Positions 49,173 to 57,227 of a stretch of DNA of 64,000 nucleotides are shown here, in pieces (position 1 is the stretch's first letter; each line of letters begins with the position of its first letter). This stretch comes from Segnochrobactrum spirostomi. GTDB lineage: Bacteria; Pseudomonadota; Alphaproteobacteria; Rhizobiales; Segnochrobactraceae. Both the position numbers and the translations under genes were made by a program. Below the pieces are notes generated by a model that saw only the letters and a program-made list of their open reading frames with translations, ran no database searches and had not been told where the DNA came from. The stretch covers positions 1 to 64,000 of the forward strand of contig NZ_VWNA01000003.1 in assembly GCF_009600605.1 (NCBI RefSeq). The letters are read 5' to 3'.

Positions 49173-50246
49173 ATGAAGGCGGCCCGTTTCCACGGCAAAC
49201 GCGATGTCCGCGTCGAGGATATCGCCGCACCGGATCCGACCCGGCTCGGCCCCCGCGATGTGCTCGTGAAGAACCGCTTCTGCGGCATCTGCGGCACCGA
49301 CCTCCACGAATATGCCGCGGGCCCGATCTTCATCCCGACCACGCCGCACCCCTATACCGGCGCGCACCTGCCCCAGATCCTCGGCCACGAATATGGCGGG
49401 ACGGTCGTGGCGGTCGGCGGCGAGGTCCGCGACGTCGCGCCCGGCGACAAGGTCTCGATCCAGCCGCTGGTGTCGCCGCGTGACGATCATTTCGGCCGCC
49501 GCGGCCTCTATCAGCTGAGCGACAAGCTCGGCATCATCGGGCTGATGTGGCCCTGGGGCGGCATGGCCGAATATTCGATCGTCAACGATTACAACGTCTT
49601 CAGGATGCCGGAGACGGTCAGCGACGAGCAGGCCGCCCTGATCGAGCCGACCGCGGTCGTGGTCTATGCGGCCGAGCGCGGCGGCGTGCGGCCCGGCTCC
49701 TCGGTGCTGGTGACGGGCGCCGGCCCGATCGGCCAATTGCAGATCCTGGCGGCGCGCGCCGCCGGCGCGAGCACGATCTTCCTCTCCGACACCAACGACA
49801 ACCGTCTGGCGCTCGCCCGCAAGGTGCTGCCGGACGTCATTCCGCTCAATCCGAAGCGGGACAATGTCGTCGAGGCGATCCGCGACCAGACCGAAGGCCA
49901 CGCCGGCGCCGATGTCGCCCTCGAATGCGTCGGAGCCGAAGCGGCGCTTGCGACCTGCATCGACGCCGTGCGGCGGCAGGGCGTCGTGGTCCAGGTGGGG
50001 CTCCACGTCGGCAAGCCGGCGCTCGACGCCTTCGCCGTGACCTTCAAGGACATCGATGTGCGCGGCTCGTGGTGCTATTCGACCCAGATGTGGCCCCGCG
50101 TCGCCTCGATGATCGGCGGTGGCATCCTGCCCGCCGAGAAGGTCGTGACGCGCCGCATCAAGCTCGCCGATGTCGTTTCAGAAGGTTTCGAGCGGCTCCT
50201 CAGTCCGGCCGGCGAAGACCTGAAGATCCTCATCGACCTCGCCTGA
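49173..50246 (+). CDS. 2,3-butanediol dehydrogenase-like medium-chain zinc dehydrogenase
   Basis: 357-residue MDR-family alcohol dehydrogenase. Catalytic-zinc ligands in FCGICGTDLHEY and LGHEYGGTVVAVGGEV, nucleotide-binding VLVTGAGPIGQLQILAA and terminal EDLKILIDL. This subfamily oxidises (R,R)-2,3-butanediol or related diols to acetoin. GAGGAG precedes ATG 49173. It is the last gene of the aco operon, which then could use butanediol as well as acetoin. A terminator follows. Confidence 0.9.
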   Translation: MKAARFHGKRDVRVEDIAAPDPTRLGPRDVLVKNRFCGICGTDLHEYAAGPIFIPTTPHPYTGAHLPQILGHEYGGTVVAVGGEVRDVAPGDKVSIQPLVSPRDDHFGRRGLYQLSDKLGIIGLMWPWGGMAEYSIVNDYNVFRMPETVSDEQAALIEPTAVVVYAAERGGVRPGSSVLVTGAGPIGQLQILAARAAGASTIFLSDTNDNRLALARKVLPDVIPLNPKRDNVVEAIRDQTEGHAGADVALECVGAEAALATCIDAVRRQGVVVQVGLHVGKPALDAFAVTFKDIDVRGSWCYSTQMWPRVASMIGGGILPAEKVVTRRIKLADVVSEGFERLLSPAGEDLKILIDLA

Positions 50247-50263
50247 CCGGCACAGCAAGGACG

Positions 50264-50288
50264 AGGCCCGGCGCGCCCAGCCGGGCCT
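50264..50288. terminator. Bidirectional hairpin between convergent operons
   Basis: Perfect 9-bp stem AGGCCCGGC / GCCGGGCCT with a 7-base loop, located between the butanediol dehydrogenase stop (50246) and the phosphoribosyltransferase stop (50301). GC-rich with weak T content, so efficiency is uncertain. Confidence 0.6.
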
Positions 50289-50300
50289 TCGAGACCGGCG

Positions 50301-50948
50301 TCAGAGGAACGTCTCCGGAATCGGCGACCACCGGCCGTGGTCGTCGGGGGCGAATTGCGGGATGTGGGCGAGGCTCACGAGCTTCGTCTGGTCCTCGCCG
50401 AGCACCACCTGCCAATCGCGGGCCTCGGTGAGGATGACGCCCGAGCCGACGACGTCGGCACCGGCCGCCCGCACGAGATCGAGCGCGCCCTTGAGGCTCG
50501 AGCCGGACGCGACGACGTCGTCGACCACCACGACGCGCTTGCCGGCGAGGAGCGGCACGGCGCGGCGGTCGAGCAGGAGACGCTGCTCGCCTTTCGACGT
50601 GATGGACGAAATCGTCTGAACCAGGGCATCGCCGAGGTGGATCTTCGGCGATTTCTGCAGGATCACATAGTGATCGAGCCCAAGCGCCCGCGTGACCTCG
50701 ATCGCCACCGGGATGCCGAGGGTCGCGGTGCCCACAACGATGTCGGGTTTCAGCGGTGCAAGCTTCTCGGCAAGCTTGCGCCCGACATGCTCACCGAAGC
50801 GGACGCCGAGATCGATCACCATCATCAGCGAGATGGCGAAATCGGGTTTGATCGCGACGATCGGCAGGTCCACCGGGAAGCCTGCGACGTCGACGTGCCA
50901 CGAGGCACCGGTGAAGATGTCGTGCGGTGCAGGGGCGGCAGTCGTCAT
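50301..50948 (-). CDS. Phosphoribosyltransferase family protein (purine-type)
   Basis: 215-residue type I phosphoribosyltransferase. The PRPP-binding motif is VVVVDDVVASGSSLKGAL, and PDIVVGTATLGIPVAIEVTR is the PP-loop region. It resembles adenine or xanthine phosphoribosyltransferases. ATG 50948 has AAGGAG 8 bases upstream. It follows an ECF importer on the same strand after 151 bases. If the importer carries a nucleobase, this enzyme would trap it as the nucleotide inside the cell; that link is inference. Specificity cannot be read from the sequence. Confidence 0.86.
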   Translation of the reverse strand: MTTAAPAPHDIFTGASWHVDVAGFPVDLPIVAIKPDFAISLMMVIDLGVRFGEHVGRKLAEKLAPLKPDIVVGTATLGIPVAIEVTRALGLDHYVILQKSPKIHLGDALVQTISSITSKGEQRLLLDRRAVPLLAGKRVVVVDDVVASGSSLKGALDLVRAAGADVVGSGVILTEARDWQVVLGEDQTKLVSLAHIPQFAPDDHGRWSPIPETFL

Positions 50949-51099
50949 CGAGAACTCTCCTTTGCGGTGCGATCAATCCGGCGGATCGACCTACAATGTC
51001 TGGTGCTTCATTCAGAGCCTCGAGCAAAATGTTCGTGCCCAAGGCCTCTCGTGCGTCCTGCTTCGGCGTCTCCACCGCCGGCGGGACGAAAGCGGCTCG

Positions 51100-51768
51100 C
51101 TACGAGCCCGGCCGGCGCATCCGTGGCTCGACCATCAAGCCGACCTCCCGCCACGTGGTCCGTTTGCGCCCCGTATCGAACCCGTAGATCGCCAAGGCGA
51201 TCGAGATCGCGTGCGCCATCCGCACGGCCTGCACGAGGAGCGGCACGCCCCGCGCCAGCGCGAAACGCAACTTGGTGACGAACCCGACGTCGTCGACCTC
51301 CATGCCCCGGGCGCGCTGCGCGTCGGCGATCCGCTCGAAATCGTCGCGCAGCATCGGGATGATGCCGAACGTCAAGGCGAGCACCAGCGTCGCGACAGGA
51401 GGGAGCCGCGCCGCACTTGCCGCCGCCAGGATGGAACCGGGCGAACTCGTTTCCATGACGAAGAAGAAGGCTGCCGTGGTGGTCACCAACCGAGCCGCCA
51501 TGGCAACCGCAACCGGTACCGCCGCAAAGAACGAATGTCCCTGCAGCACGAGGTTGACGAGCCAGCTCGCCACGACGAGGCAGACGAGCAAACCGGCGCC
51601 CTTGAGATATCCCGCCAGGTTCGGCACCCGGATGAGCGCCATGACGCCGAGGACGGCGACCGCCAGAGGGACGCCATAGCGCCAATCCGGGGCGATCCAG
51701 GCAAACACCATCACGAGTGTCGCCAAAGCGAGCTTCAGGAAGAAGTTGATTTCGCTGATCCGGGTCAT
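51100..51768 (-). CDS. ECF transporter transmembrane subunit (EcfT)
   Basis: 222-residue membrane scaffold subunit of an energy-coupling factor importer. Several N-terminal helices (FFLKLALATLVMVFAWIAP) are followed by the cytoplasmic coupling region with DDFERIADAQRARGMEVDD, matching the conserved Ala-Arg-Gly motif that contacts the ATPases. ATG 51768 overlaps the ATPase stop (TGATG). It lies between the fused ATPase gene and the phosphoribosyltransferase. Confidence 0.87.
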   Translation of the reverse strand: MTRISEINFFLKLALATLVMVFAWIAPDWRYGVPLAVAVLGVMALIRVPNLAGYLKGAGLLVCLVVASWLVNLVLQGHSFFAAVPVAVAMAARLVTTTAAFFFVMETSSPGSILAAASAARLPPVATLVLALTFGIIPMLRDDFERIADAQRARGMEVDDVGFVTKLRFALARGVPLLVQAVRMAHAISIALAIYGFDTGRKRTTWREVGLMVEPRMRRPGS

Positions 51769-53327
51769 CACGCCCCTTCCCGCTCGGCTGCGCCGAGGCC
51801 CGGCCCGCCATCCGCGTACGATCCTTCGACCGCCGGGGCCGGCCAGCCGAGCGCGCGGAAGGCCGGGCTCGACCACCCCGCCTCGACGGCCCCGTCGAAC
51901 GCGATCCGGCCCTCCGCGAGCACGAGGATGCGCGAGGCGACGTCGTCGACGAGATCGAGATCGTGGGAGATCAGCATGACGCCGCGGCCGGCGCGCGCCA
52001 TGGTTTCGAGGAACAGGTCGAGCATTCGCCGCCCTTCGAGATCGCGCGCGAGCAAGGGCTCGTCGAGGATCGCGACGTCGGCGCCCGCCGCGTCGGCGCA
52101 GGCGAGCCCAAGCAGCGCCTGCTGGCGCGCGGACAGCGCAAATGGGTTCGTCTCCGCCAGGGGGCCGAGACCATATTTCTCCAGCATCGCCAGCGCACGG
52201 GCGAGGATGTCCGGGTCGCGGCTCGCAGCGGTCGAGGCAGTCAGGGCGAACACGACCTCCTCCCGCGCGCTCATGTTGAAGAGGACGCGGCGCATGTTCT
52301 GCGGCAGATAGGCGACCTTGCGCGCCCGACGCGCCGCGGTCCAATCGCCGGCGGCCTGTCCGTCGATGGCGATCGTGCCTGCGGAAATCGGCGACAGCCC
52401 CAGGATCGACTGAAACAGGGTGGTTTTGCCTGCCCCGTTACGCCCGATCAGAGCGACGACCTCGCCGGCGCGGACCTCAAAGCCCACATCGTCGAGCACC
52501 GGGCGCCCATCGGCCCGCTTCAGCCGGGTGCGCAACCCGGAGACTGCGAGCAACGACCGACCGATTGTGGCCGCGAAGCGCTTGCGCAGACCACGACGTG
52601 GCGGGACGATACCAGCCTCCAGCCAACAGATATCGTCGGCCAGGGCGGCGCTGGTCGGCTCGGCGGGCGTGAGCCGCCCCGCCCGCAGCAGGGCGACCCG
52701 ATCGATCACGGCGCTGAGCGACACGGCATCTTGCTCGGCGACGAGCATGGCGCCGATCTCGCGACCGCGCCGCCCGAGCGCACCGGCGAGGCGGCTGCGG
52801 GCGGACGGATCGAGCCCGGTCGTGGGCTCGTCGAGCACGAGAAGCGAAGGATGGGGAGCGAGCGCAGCGGCAATCGCCACCATGCGCCGCTCGCCGCCCG
52901 AGAGCGTGAGCACCCGGCGGCCGGCCAATGGCCAGAGTTCCATCTCATCGAGAAGGCTGGTCAGCCGCGCGCGGATCTCCGCCTTCGCAACGCCGCGGTT
53001 CTCCAGCGGAAAGGCGATGAGATCCTCGACCTCAAGGTCCCAGAGCTGGTCTTCGACATTCTGGGCGACGATGCCGATCCTGGTGAACAGCGCATCCTTG
53101 CTCAAAGTCGCGATCGGCACGCCATCGAGCGACACCGTGCCGGCGAAATGGGGAACGGCGATCAGACGCGGGATGAGCCCGCACGCCGCCTGCATCAAGG
53201 TCGTCTTGCCGCTAGACGCGGCGCCGCACAGAAGCAGGCGCTCACCCGCCTCGACCTCGAAGTAAATGTCGGAGACCACCGGATTCGGGCCGCCGAATCC
53301 GATGGTCACGTCCTCTAGCCTCAGCAC
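51768..53327 (-). CDS. ECF transporter fused dual ATPase (EcfA-EcfA')
   Basis: 519-residue protein with two ABC ATPase domains in one chain. Domain 1: Walker A GAASSGKTT, signature LSGGERR, Walker B LLVLDEPTTGLD. Domain 2 (from about residue 265): Walker A GRNGAGKTT, Walker B VAILDEPLLARD and switch histidine LISHDLDLVDD, but the signature reads LSARQQA instead of LSGGQ. One composite site may therefore be weak or inactive. It pairs with EcfT below and the S component 15 bases upstream. Confidence 0.9.
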   Translation of the reverse strand: MLRLEDVTIGFGGPNPVVSDIYFEVEAGERLLLCGAASSGKTTLMQAACGLIPRLIAVPHFAGTVSLDGVPIATLSKDALFTRIGIVAQNVEDQLWDLEVEDLIAFPLENRGVAKAEIRARLTSLLDEMELWPLAGRRVLTLSGGERRMVAIAAALAPHPSLLVLDEPTTGLDPSARSRLAGALGRRGREIGAMLVAEQDAVSLSAVIDRVALLRAGRLTPAEPTSAALADDICWLEAGIVPPRRGLRKRFAATIGRSLLAVSGLRTRLKRADGRPVLDDVGFEVRAGEVVALIGRNGAGKTTLFQSILGLSPISAGTIAIDGQAAGDWTAARRARKVAYLPQNMRRVLFNMSAREEVVFALTASTAASRDPDILARALAMLEKYGLGPLAETNPFALSARQQALLGLACADAAGADVAILDEPLLARDLEGRRMLDLFLETMARAGRGVMLISHDLDLVDDVASRILVLAEGRIAFDGAVEAGWSSPAFRALGWPAPAVEGSYADGGPGLGAAEREGA

Positions 53328-53342
53328 GGGGTCCGCCGGTCC

Positions 53343-53915
53343 TCAGAAGCGTTCGAAGCCGGCAGGATGCGCGCTCTTCAAAATCTTCAGCGCGGGAATG
53401 ACGAGGAGCGGCGTGCCGACGATCATCGGAACGATATCCGACAGGCCGAGATAAAGCACCGCCCACCAATAGGGAAAGATGCCGAGGAAGGCGAGGCTCG
53501 CCGACACGCACGCCACCATCACCAGGCCAACGACGAGGCAGATCGCTGCAATCTTGATCAGCGCGGTCCGGTCGAGAGGGGATTTGGTGGGATTGACGAG
53601 CAGGCCCGGCACGAGCCCGGTCAGGCCGACCATGATGCCGTCCACGATGAGGGAGTGGGCCGGGATGAAGGTTCCGGCGAGCAGCGACCACACGATCGTG
53701 CCGAGATAGCCGCAGATGAAGCCGCTGCGCCAGCCGAGCAGAATGCCGATCAGCGGCGGCAGAAAGGCGAAGATGCGCCACTGGATGACGCCGGGGACGA
53801 GCTGGATCGGGTTCGCATAAGCCCACAGAACGCCCGTGGCGGCTCCGGCCACGATGGAGAGAACGATCGGGAAGAGCGAATTGCCTTCGCTGCGCGAAAG
53901 ACTGGCCGGCGGCAT
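53343..53915 (-). CDS. ECF transporter substrate-binding S component
   Basis: 190-residue membrane protein with about six helices, the size and topology of ECF S components. Segments IVLSIVAGAATGVLWAYANP, FLPPLIGILLGWRSGFICGY and GLVPGLLVNPTKSP are seen. It begins the ECF operon, 15 bases before the fused ATPase. I cannot assign it to a named S family by eye (not obviously biotin, thiamine or riboflavin type). The phosphoribosyltransferase at the operon end hints at a purine or pyrimidine ligand. Confidence 0.78.
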   Translation of the reverse strand: MPPASLSRSEGNSLFPIVLSIVAGAATGVLWAYANPIQLVPGVIQWRIFAFLPPLIGILLGWRSGFICGYLGTIVWSLLAGTFIPAHSLIVDGIMVGLTGLVPGLLVNPTKSPLDRTALIKIAAICLVVGLVMVACVSASLAFLGIFPYWWAVLYLGLSDIVPMIVGTPLLVIPALKILKSAHPAGFERF

Positions 53916-53990
53916 GGAAGCATCCCCTTTGGTGTTTGATGGCAGTCCATACGCAAAAGTCGTGCCGCTTTAGGATCACGAAGCGCTCGC

Positions 53991-54006
53991 CCGATCGCAC
54001 GATCGG
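53991..54006. promoter_or_regulatory. 16-bp perfect palindrome upstream of the ECF operon
   Basis: CCGATCG-CA-CGATCGG, about 75 bases upstream of the S-component start in the 350-base divergent gap that separates it from the regulator fusion at 54266. The rest of the gap holds no gene. Operator function is inferred. Confidence 0.4.
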
Positions 54007-54210
54007 CCGCGGCCCAAGTGGAACGCGACCATTTCTCGCGAATAAGTAGCGACGCGCTATTTCCGCGAGCGTATCCCGCCCTGGCGACAGCGAAATTACC
54101 GCCGTCGGTCTTCCGCGCCGAACCGCTGACCTCGCGACGTCGTGGTCGCGTCCCACGCAGCGGGCGCGGTGCATTTGCTACCTGCGCGCGATTGACTCGT
54201 TCAATAAATC

Positions 54211-54229
54211 TACATACGGTCTGCATGTA
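54211..54229. promoter_or_regulatory. TACAT-N9-ATGTA dyad upstream of the regulator-racemase fusion
   Basis: 5-9-5 dyad ending 36 bases before the GTG start at 54266, inside an AT-rich patch with TTGACT at 54192-54197. The 19-bp dimension suits a MerR-type operator lying in a promoter spacer, so autoregulation is plausible. Confidence 0.45.
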
Positions 54230-54265
54230 CAAAAAAACGATATCCGTTCTAGAGGTTCTTCCCCC

Positions 54266-56167
54266 GTGGAGCAGGACGAGCGCCGCAAGCCCTACTCGAT
54301 CGGCCACGTGACCAAGGTCACGGGGGTGAACGCCTCGACGCTTCGCTCGTGGGAGCAGCAGGGACTCATCGACCCGTCCAAGGCGGAAAGCGGACGACGG
54401 ACCTTCGGCGACGACGACATCCGCAAGATCCAGGAGATAGACCGCCTGCGCCGGATGTACGGCTACAGCCTCGCCGGCATCAAACGGGCCCTCGCGGAAC
54501 AGAACACTACGGCCGCCGCCGAAGGCGCGGACGCCGCGCTTCCCAATGCGGACGAGCCGCGGATGGAGCAGATCGGCGCTCGGGTCCGGTCGCTGCGGCT
54601 CGCCGCCGGACTCAGCCTGCGTCAGGTCGCCGAAAAGACGGGCCTCGCCGCCTCGCATCTCAGCATGTTCGAGCGGGGCGTCGCCTTTCCCTCCCCGTCT
54701 CGCCTGAACGCGATCGCGCAGCTCTTCAATCAGACCCTCGCCGATCTCCTCGGCGGCACCAGCACCTCCGGTCAGGCCATCATCCGCAAGGGCCGCGGCC
54801 GCATCGTCGGATCGTTCGGGCCGGGCGTCACCGTCGAACAGCTCACGGTGAGCGAGGAGCTGATGGACTGCGAGGTATGGACGCTCGCGCAGGGCGCCGA
54901 GAGCGAAGGCTTCTATGCCCACGAAGGCCAGGAGCTCATCTACGTCCTCGAAGGGGCGTTCGAGCTCGCCCTCGACGGTGGTGACGTCGAGGTGCTGGGG
55001 GCCGGCGACAGCGCCTACTTCAACAGCACGCGGCAGCATCGCTGGCGCAACGCGGCCGCCGGGCCGACGACCCTGTTGTGGATCAACACCGACGTAAAGC
55101 GCCTCGCCTCCCTCGAAGGGGCCGGATTTGCACGCGCCTTGAAGCTCGGCGGCCCCGTCGGCAGCGGTCTCGGCGAGGCCGCCTTCGCCCTCGAACTGCC
55201 CGAGGGCAGCCGCACCTATCGCGTGGTCGACCTCCACACCGCCGGACACCCGACCCGGGTGATGCTCGAACCGCTCGACGGCCTCGACGGGGAGAGCGTG
55301 GCGGAGAAGCGCGAGAGCTTCCGCGCGAAGCACGATCACCTGCGCACACTGCTGCTCCATGAACCGCGCGGCCACGCCGCCACCTTCGGCCTCATCCCCG
55401 TGACGTCCGCGCGGGCCGATTTCGGCGCGATCTTCGTATCATCCTATAAATATCTCGATATGTGCGCCCATGGCACGATCGGCTACGCGCGCGCCCTCGA
55501 TGCGCTCGGCCGGCTCGGCGGACGCTCGTCGTTCAGCCTCGAGGTGCCGGCCGGCATCGTCGACGTTCACCTCGGCCGCCATGGCTCGGCGCGCAATGTC
55601 AGTATCGACAACGTCGCCTCCTATGTCGCGATCGCGGAGCTGCCGCTCGACGAGATCCGACCCGGATATAAGGCTGCGATCGCCTATGGCGGCGGCTGGT
55701 ACGCGAACGTCGATGCCGGCGCGCTCGGGATCCCGATCCAGGACGACGACGTGGCCGAACTCATGGAGCTGGGGGCCCGCATCAAGGCGCAGATCAACGC
55801 GGCTTTGAAGGCGCGCGGCGGACCGGTCGCGGAGATCGACAGCACGCTGTTCTACGAGGAGCGCGACGGGCGCAGCCGCCAGCTCGTCGTGCTTGAACGC
55901 AACAAATACGACCGTTCGCCGTGCGGCACCGGCATGAGCGCCCGCATGGCCGAACTCGCCCTGAAAGGACGCCTCAAGCCGGGCCAGCTCCACGTCGTGG
56001 AGAACGTCCTCGGCGTGCCGTTCCTCGGCGAGGTCCTGAAGGAGACGACGGTCGCCGGACAGCCGGCGATCCTGCCGCAAATCACCGGCAGCGCGAGCCT
56101 GAGCGCGTTCTCGACCTTGATCGTCGAAGCCGACGATCCGCTGCCGAACGGCTTTCTCTGCCGCTGA
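54266..56167 (+). CDS. MerR-XRE-cupin-proline racemase fusion protein
   Basis: 633-residue four-module protein. Residues 9-76: MerR-type winged helix (SIGHVTKVTGVNASTLRSWE). Residues 102-163: XRE/Cro helix-turn-helix (VRSLRLAAGLSLRQVAEKTG). Residues 200-275: cupin barrel (HEGQELIYVLEGAFEL, GDSAYF). Residues 318-625: proline racemase superfamily domain with DLHTAGHPTRV, first catalytic cysteine Cys400 in DMCAHGTIG (Gly replaced by Ala in the usual MCGH) and second Cys553 in DRSPCGTG. Both cysteines kept implies epimerase-type chemistry rather than dehydratase. The GTG start has AGAGG 10 bases upstream. It is read in the same direction as an amino-acid importer 74 bases downstream. Probably a substrate-sensing regulator of this cluster that may still be enzymatically active. 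Confidence 0.88.
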   Translation: MEQDERRKPYSIGHVTKVTGVNASTLRSWEQQGLIDPSKAESGRRTFGDDDIRKIQEIDRLRRMYGYSLAGIKRALAEQNTTAAAEGADAALPNADEPRMEQIGARVRSLRLAAGLSLRQVAEKTGLAASHLSMFERGVAFPSPSRLNAIAQLFNQTLADLLGGTSTSGQAIIRKGRGRIVGSFGPGVTVEQLTVSEELMDCEVWTLAQGAESEGFYAHEGQELIYVLEGAFELALDGGDVEVLGAGDSAYFNSTRQHRWRNAAAGPTTLLWINTDVKRLASLEGAGFARALKLGGPVGSGLGEAAFALELPEGSRTYRVVDLHTAGHPTRVMLEPLDGLDGESVAEKRESFRAKHDHLRTLLLHEPRGHAATFGLIPVTSARADFGAIFVSSYKYLDMCAHGTIGYARALDALGRLGGRSSFSLEVPAGIVDVHLGRHGSARNVSIDNVASYVAIAELPLDEIRPGYKAAIAYGGGWYANVDAGALGIPIQDDDVAELMELGARIKAQINAALKARGGPVAEIDSTLFYEERDGRSRQLVVLERNKYDRSPCGTGMSARMAELALKGRLKPGQLHVVENVLGVPFLGEVLKETTVAGQPAILPQITGSASLSAFSTLIVEADDPLPNGFLCR

Positions 56168-56241
56168 CGCCCGGTCCGACGGACCCGGCGCCTCGGCCCA
56201 TTCTTCCAAGCGCATAAGCGCAAACAGAGGGGACTACCGCG

Positions 56242-57087
56242 ATGAGTGCATTCTCGAAGGCGCTGCGGACGCTGTCCGCGATGGCGATCGCCCTGGCGAT
56301 CGGGGTCGCCGCTTCGTTCACCCCGGCCCATGCCGATCCGAACGCCACGCTCGACCGCATCAAGTCGAGCGGCGTTCTGAAAGTTCCGGTGATGGTCGGC
56401 GAGGAGCCGGGCTACGTGAAGGATCCCGCCACCGGCAACTGGAGCGGGTTCTACATGGATTGGGCGAACGACATCGCCGGCTTTCTCGGCGTGAAGGTTC
56501 AGCCGGTCGAGACGACCTGGGGCAACCTCGCCGCCGACTTCCAGGCCAACAAGATCGATATCGCCTTCGGCCTCAACCCGAATCCGAAGCGTGGCCTCGT
56601 CGTCGACTATCTGAGCGTCCCGCTCTTCACCGACGCCTGGGCGATCGTGACCAAGAAGGGCTACGAGAAGAAGACCTGGGCCGAACTCAACGATCCGTCG
56701 GTCCGCATCGTCGTCCAGAAGGGCGGCACCATGCAGGTCGTCGCCGAGGCGATGACGCCGAAGGCCCAGATCATCCCGGTCGAGGACCGTCCGCTCGGCG
56801 TGATGGAACTCCAGGCGAACCGCGCCGACGTCATGATCCTGGCGATCTTCGACGCCGTCCAGGTCAGCAAGCAGATCGACGGCCAGATCATCCTGCCGAA
56901 GCCGATGCTCATCAATCCGGCCACCATCGGCGTGAAGCGCGAGGACGGCAACGAGGGCTACGAGAACTGGCTGACCAACTGGATCAACTACCAGCGCTCG
57001 CTCGGCCTCGCCCAGGGCAAGCTGCACCAGACCTTCGAGAAGGCCGGCATCGACCTCTCGATGCTGCCGCCCGAGTTCAGCTTCTGA
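56242..57087 (+). CDS. Amino-acid-type ABC transporter substrate-binding protein (family 3)
   Basis: 281-residue periplasmic binding protein. Signal peptide ends TPAHADPN; the mature start TLDRIKSSGVLKVPVMVGEE is typical of family 3 amino-acid binders. Ligand-site segments include GFYMDWANDIAGFLGVKV, TTWGNLAADFQANKIDIAF and VVQKGGTMQ. AGAGGGG precedes ATG 56242. With the permease and ATPase downstream it should import an amino acid or imino acid used by the cluster, possibly proline- or hydroxyproline-like (inference). Confidence 0.9.
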   Translation: MSAFSKALRTLSAMAIALAIGVAASFTPAHADPNATLDRIKSSGVLKVPVMVGEEPGYVKDPATGNWSGFYMDWANDIAGFLGVKVQPVETTWGNLAADFQANKIDIAFGLNPNPKRGLVVDYLSVPLFTDAWAIVTKKGYEKKTWAELNDPSVRIVVQKGGTMQVVAEAMTPKAQIIPVEDRPLGVMELQANRADVMILAIFDAVQVSKQIDGQIILPKPMLINPATIGVKREDGNEGYENWLTNWINYQRSLGLAQGKLHQTFEKAGIDLSMLPPEFSF

Positions 57088-57111
57088 TCGCGCCGGACCT
57101 TTCCTAGCGCT

Positions 57112-57135
57112 CCGGCCCGCCTTCGGGCGGGCCGG
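57112..57135 (+). other. Intercistronic stem-loop after the binding-protein gene
   Basis: 10-bp perfect stem CCGGCCCGCC / GGCGGGCCGG closed by a TTCG tetraloop, 25 bases after the stop and without a T-run. Such hairpins often raise binding-protein expression over the permease by protecting the upstream mRNA or by partial termination. Confidence 0.55.
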
Positions 57136-57227
57136 CCTCTCCGCCCGCACTGCCGAGCCATCCGGCTGACGCTGTGCGGCCCGCGCGGCGCCCGCCCCGC
57201 CGCCCTCGATCCCTCTCGGAACGCGCC

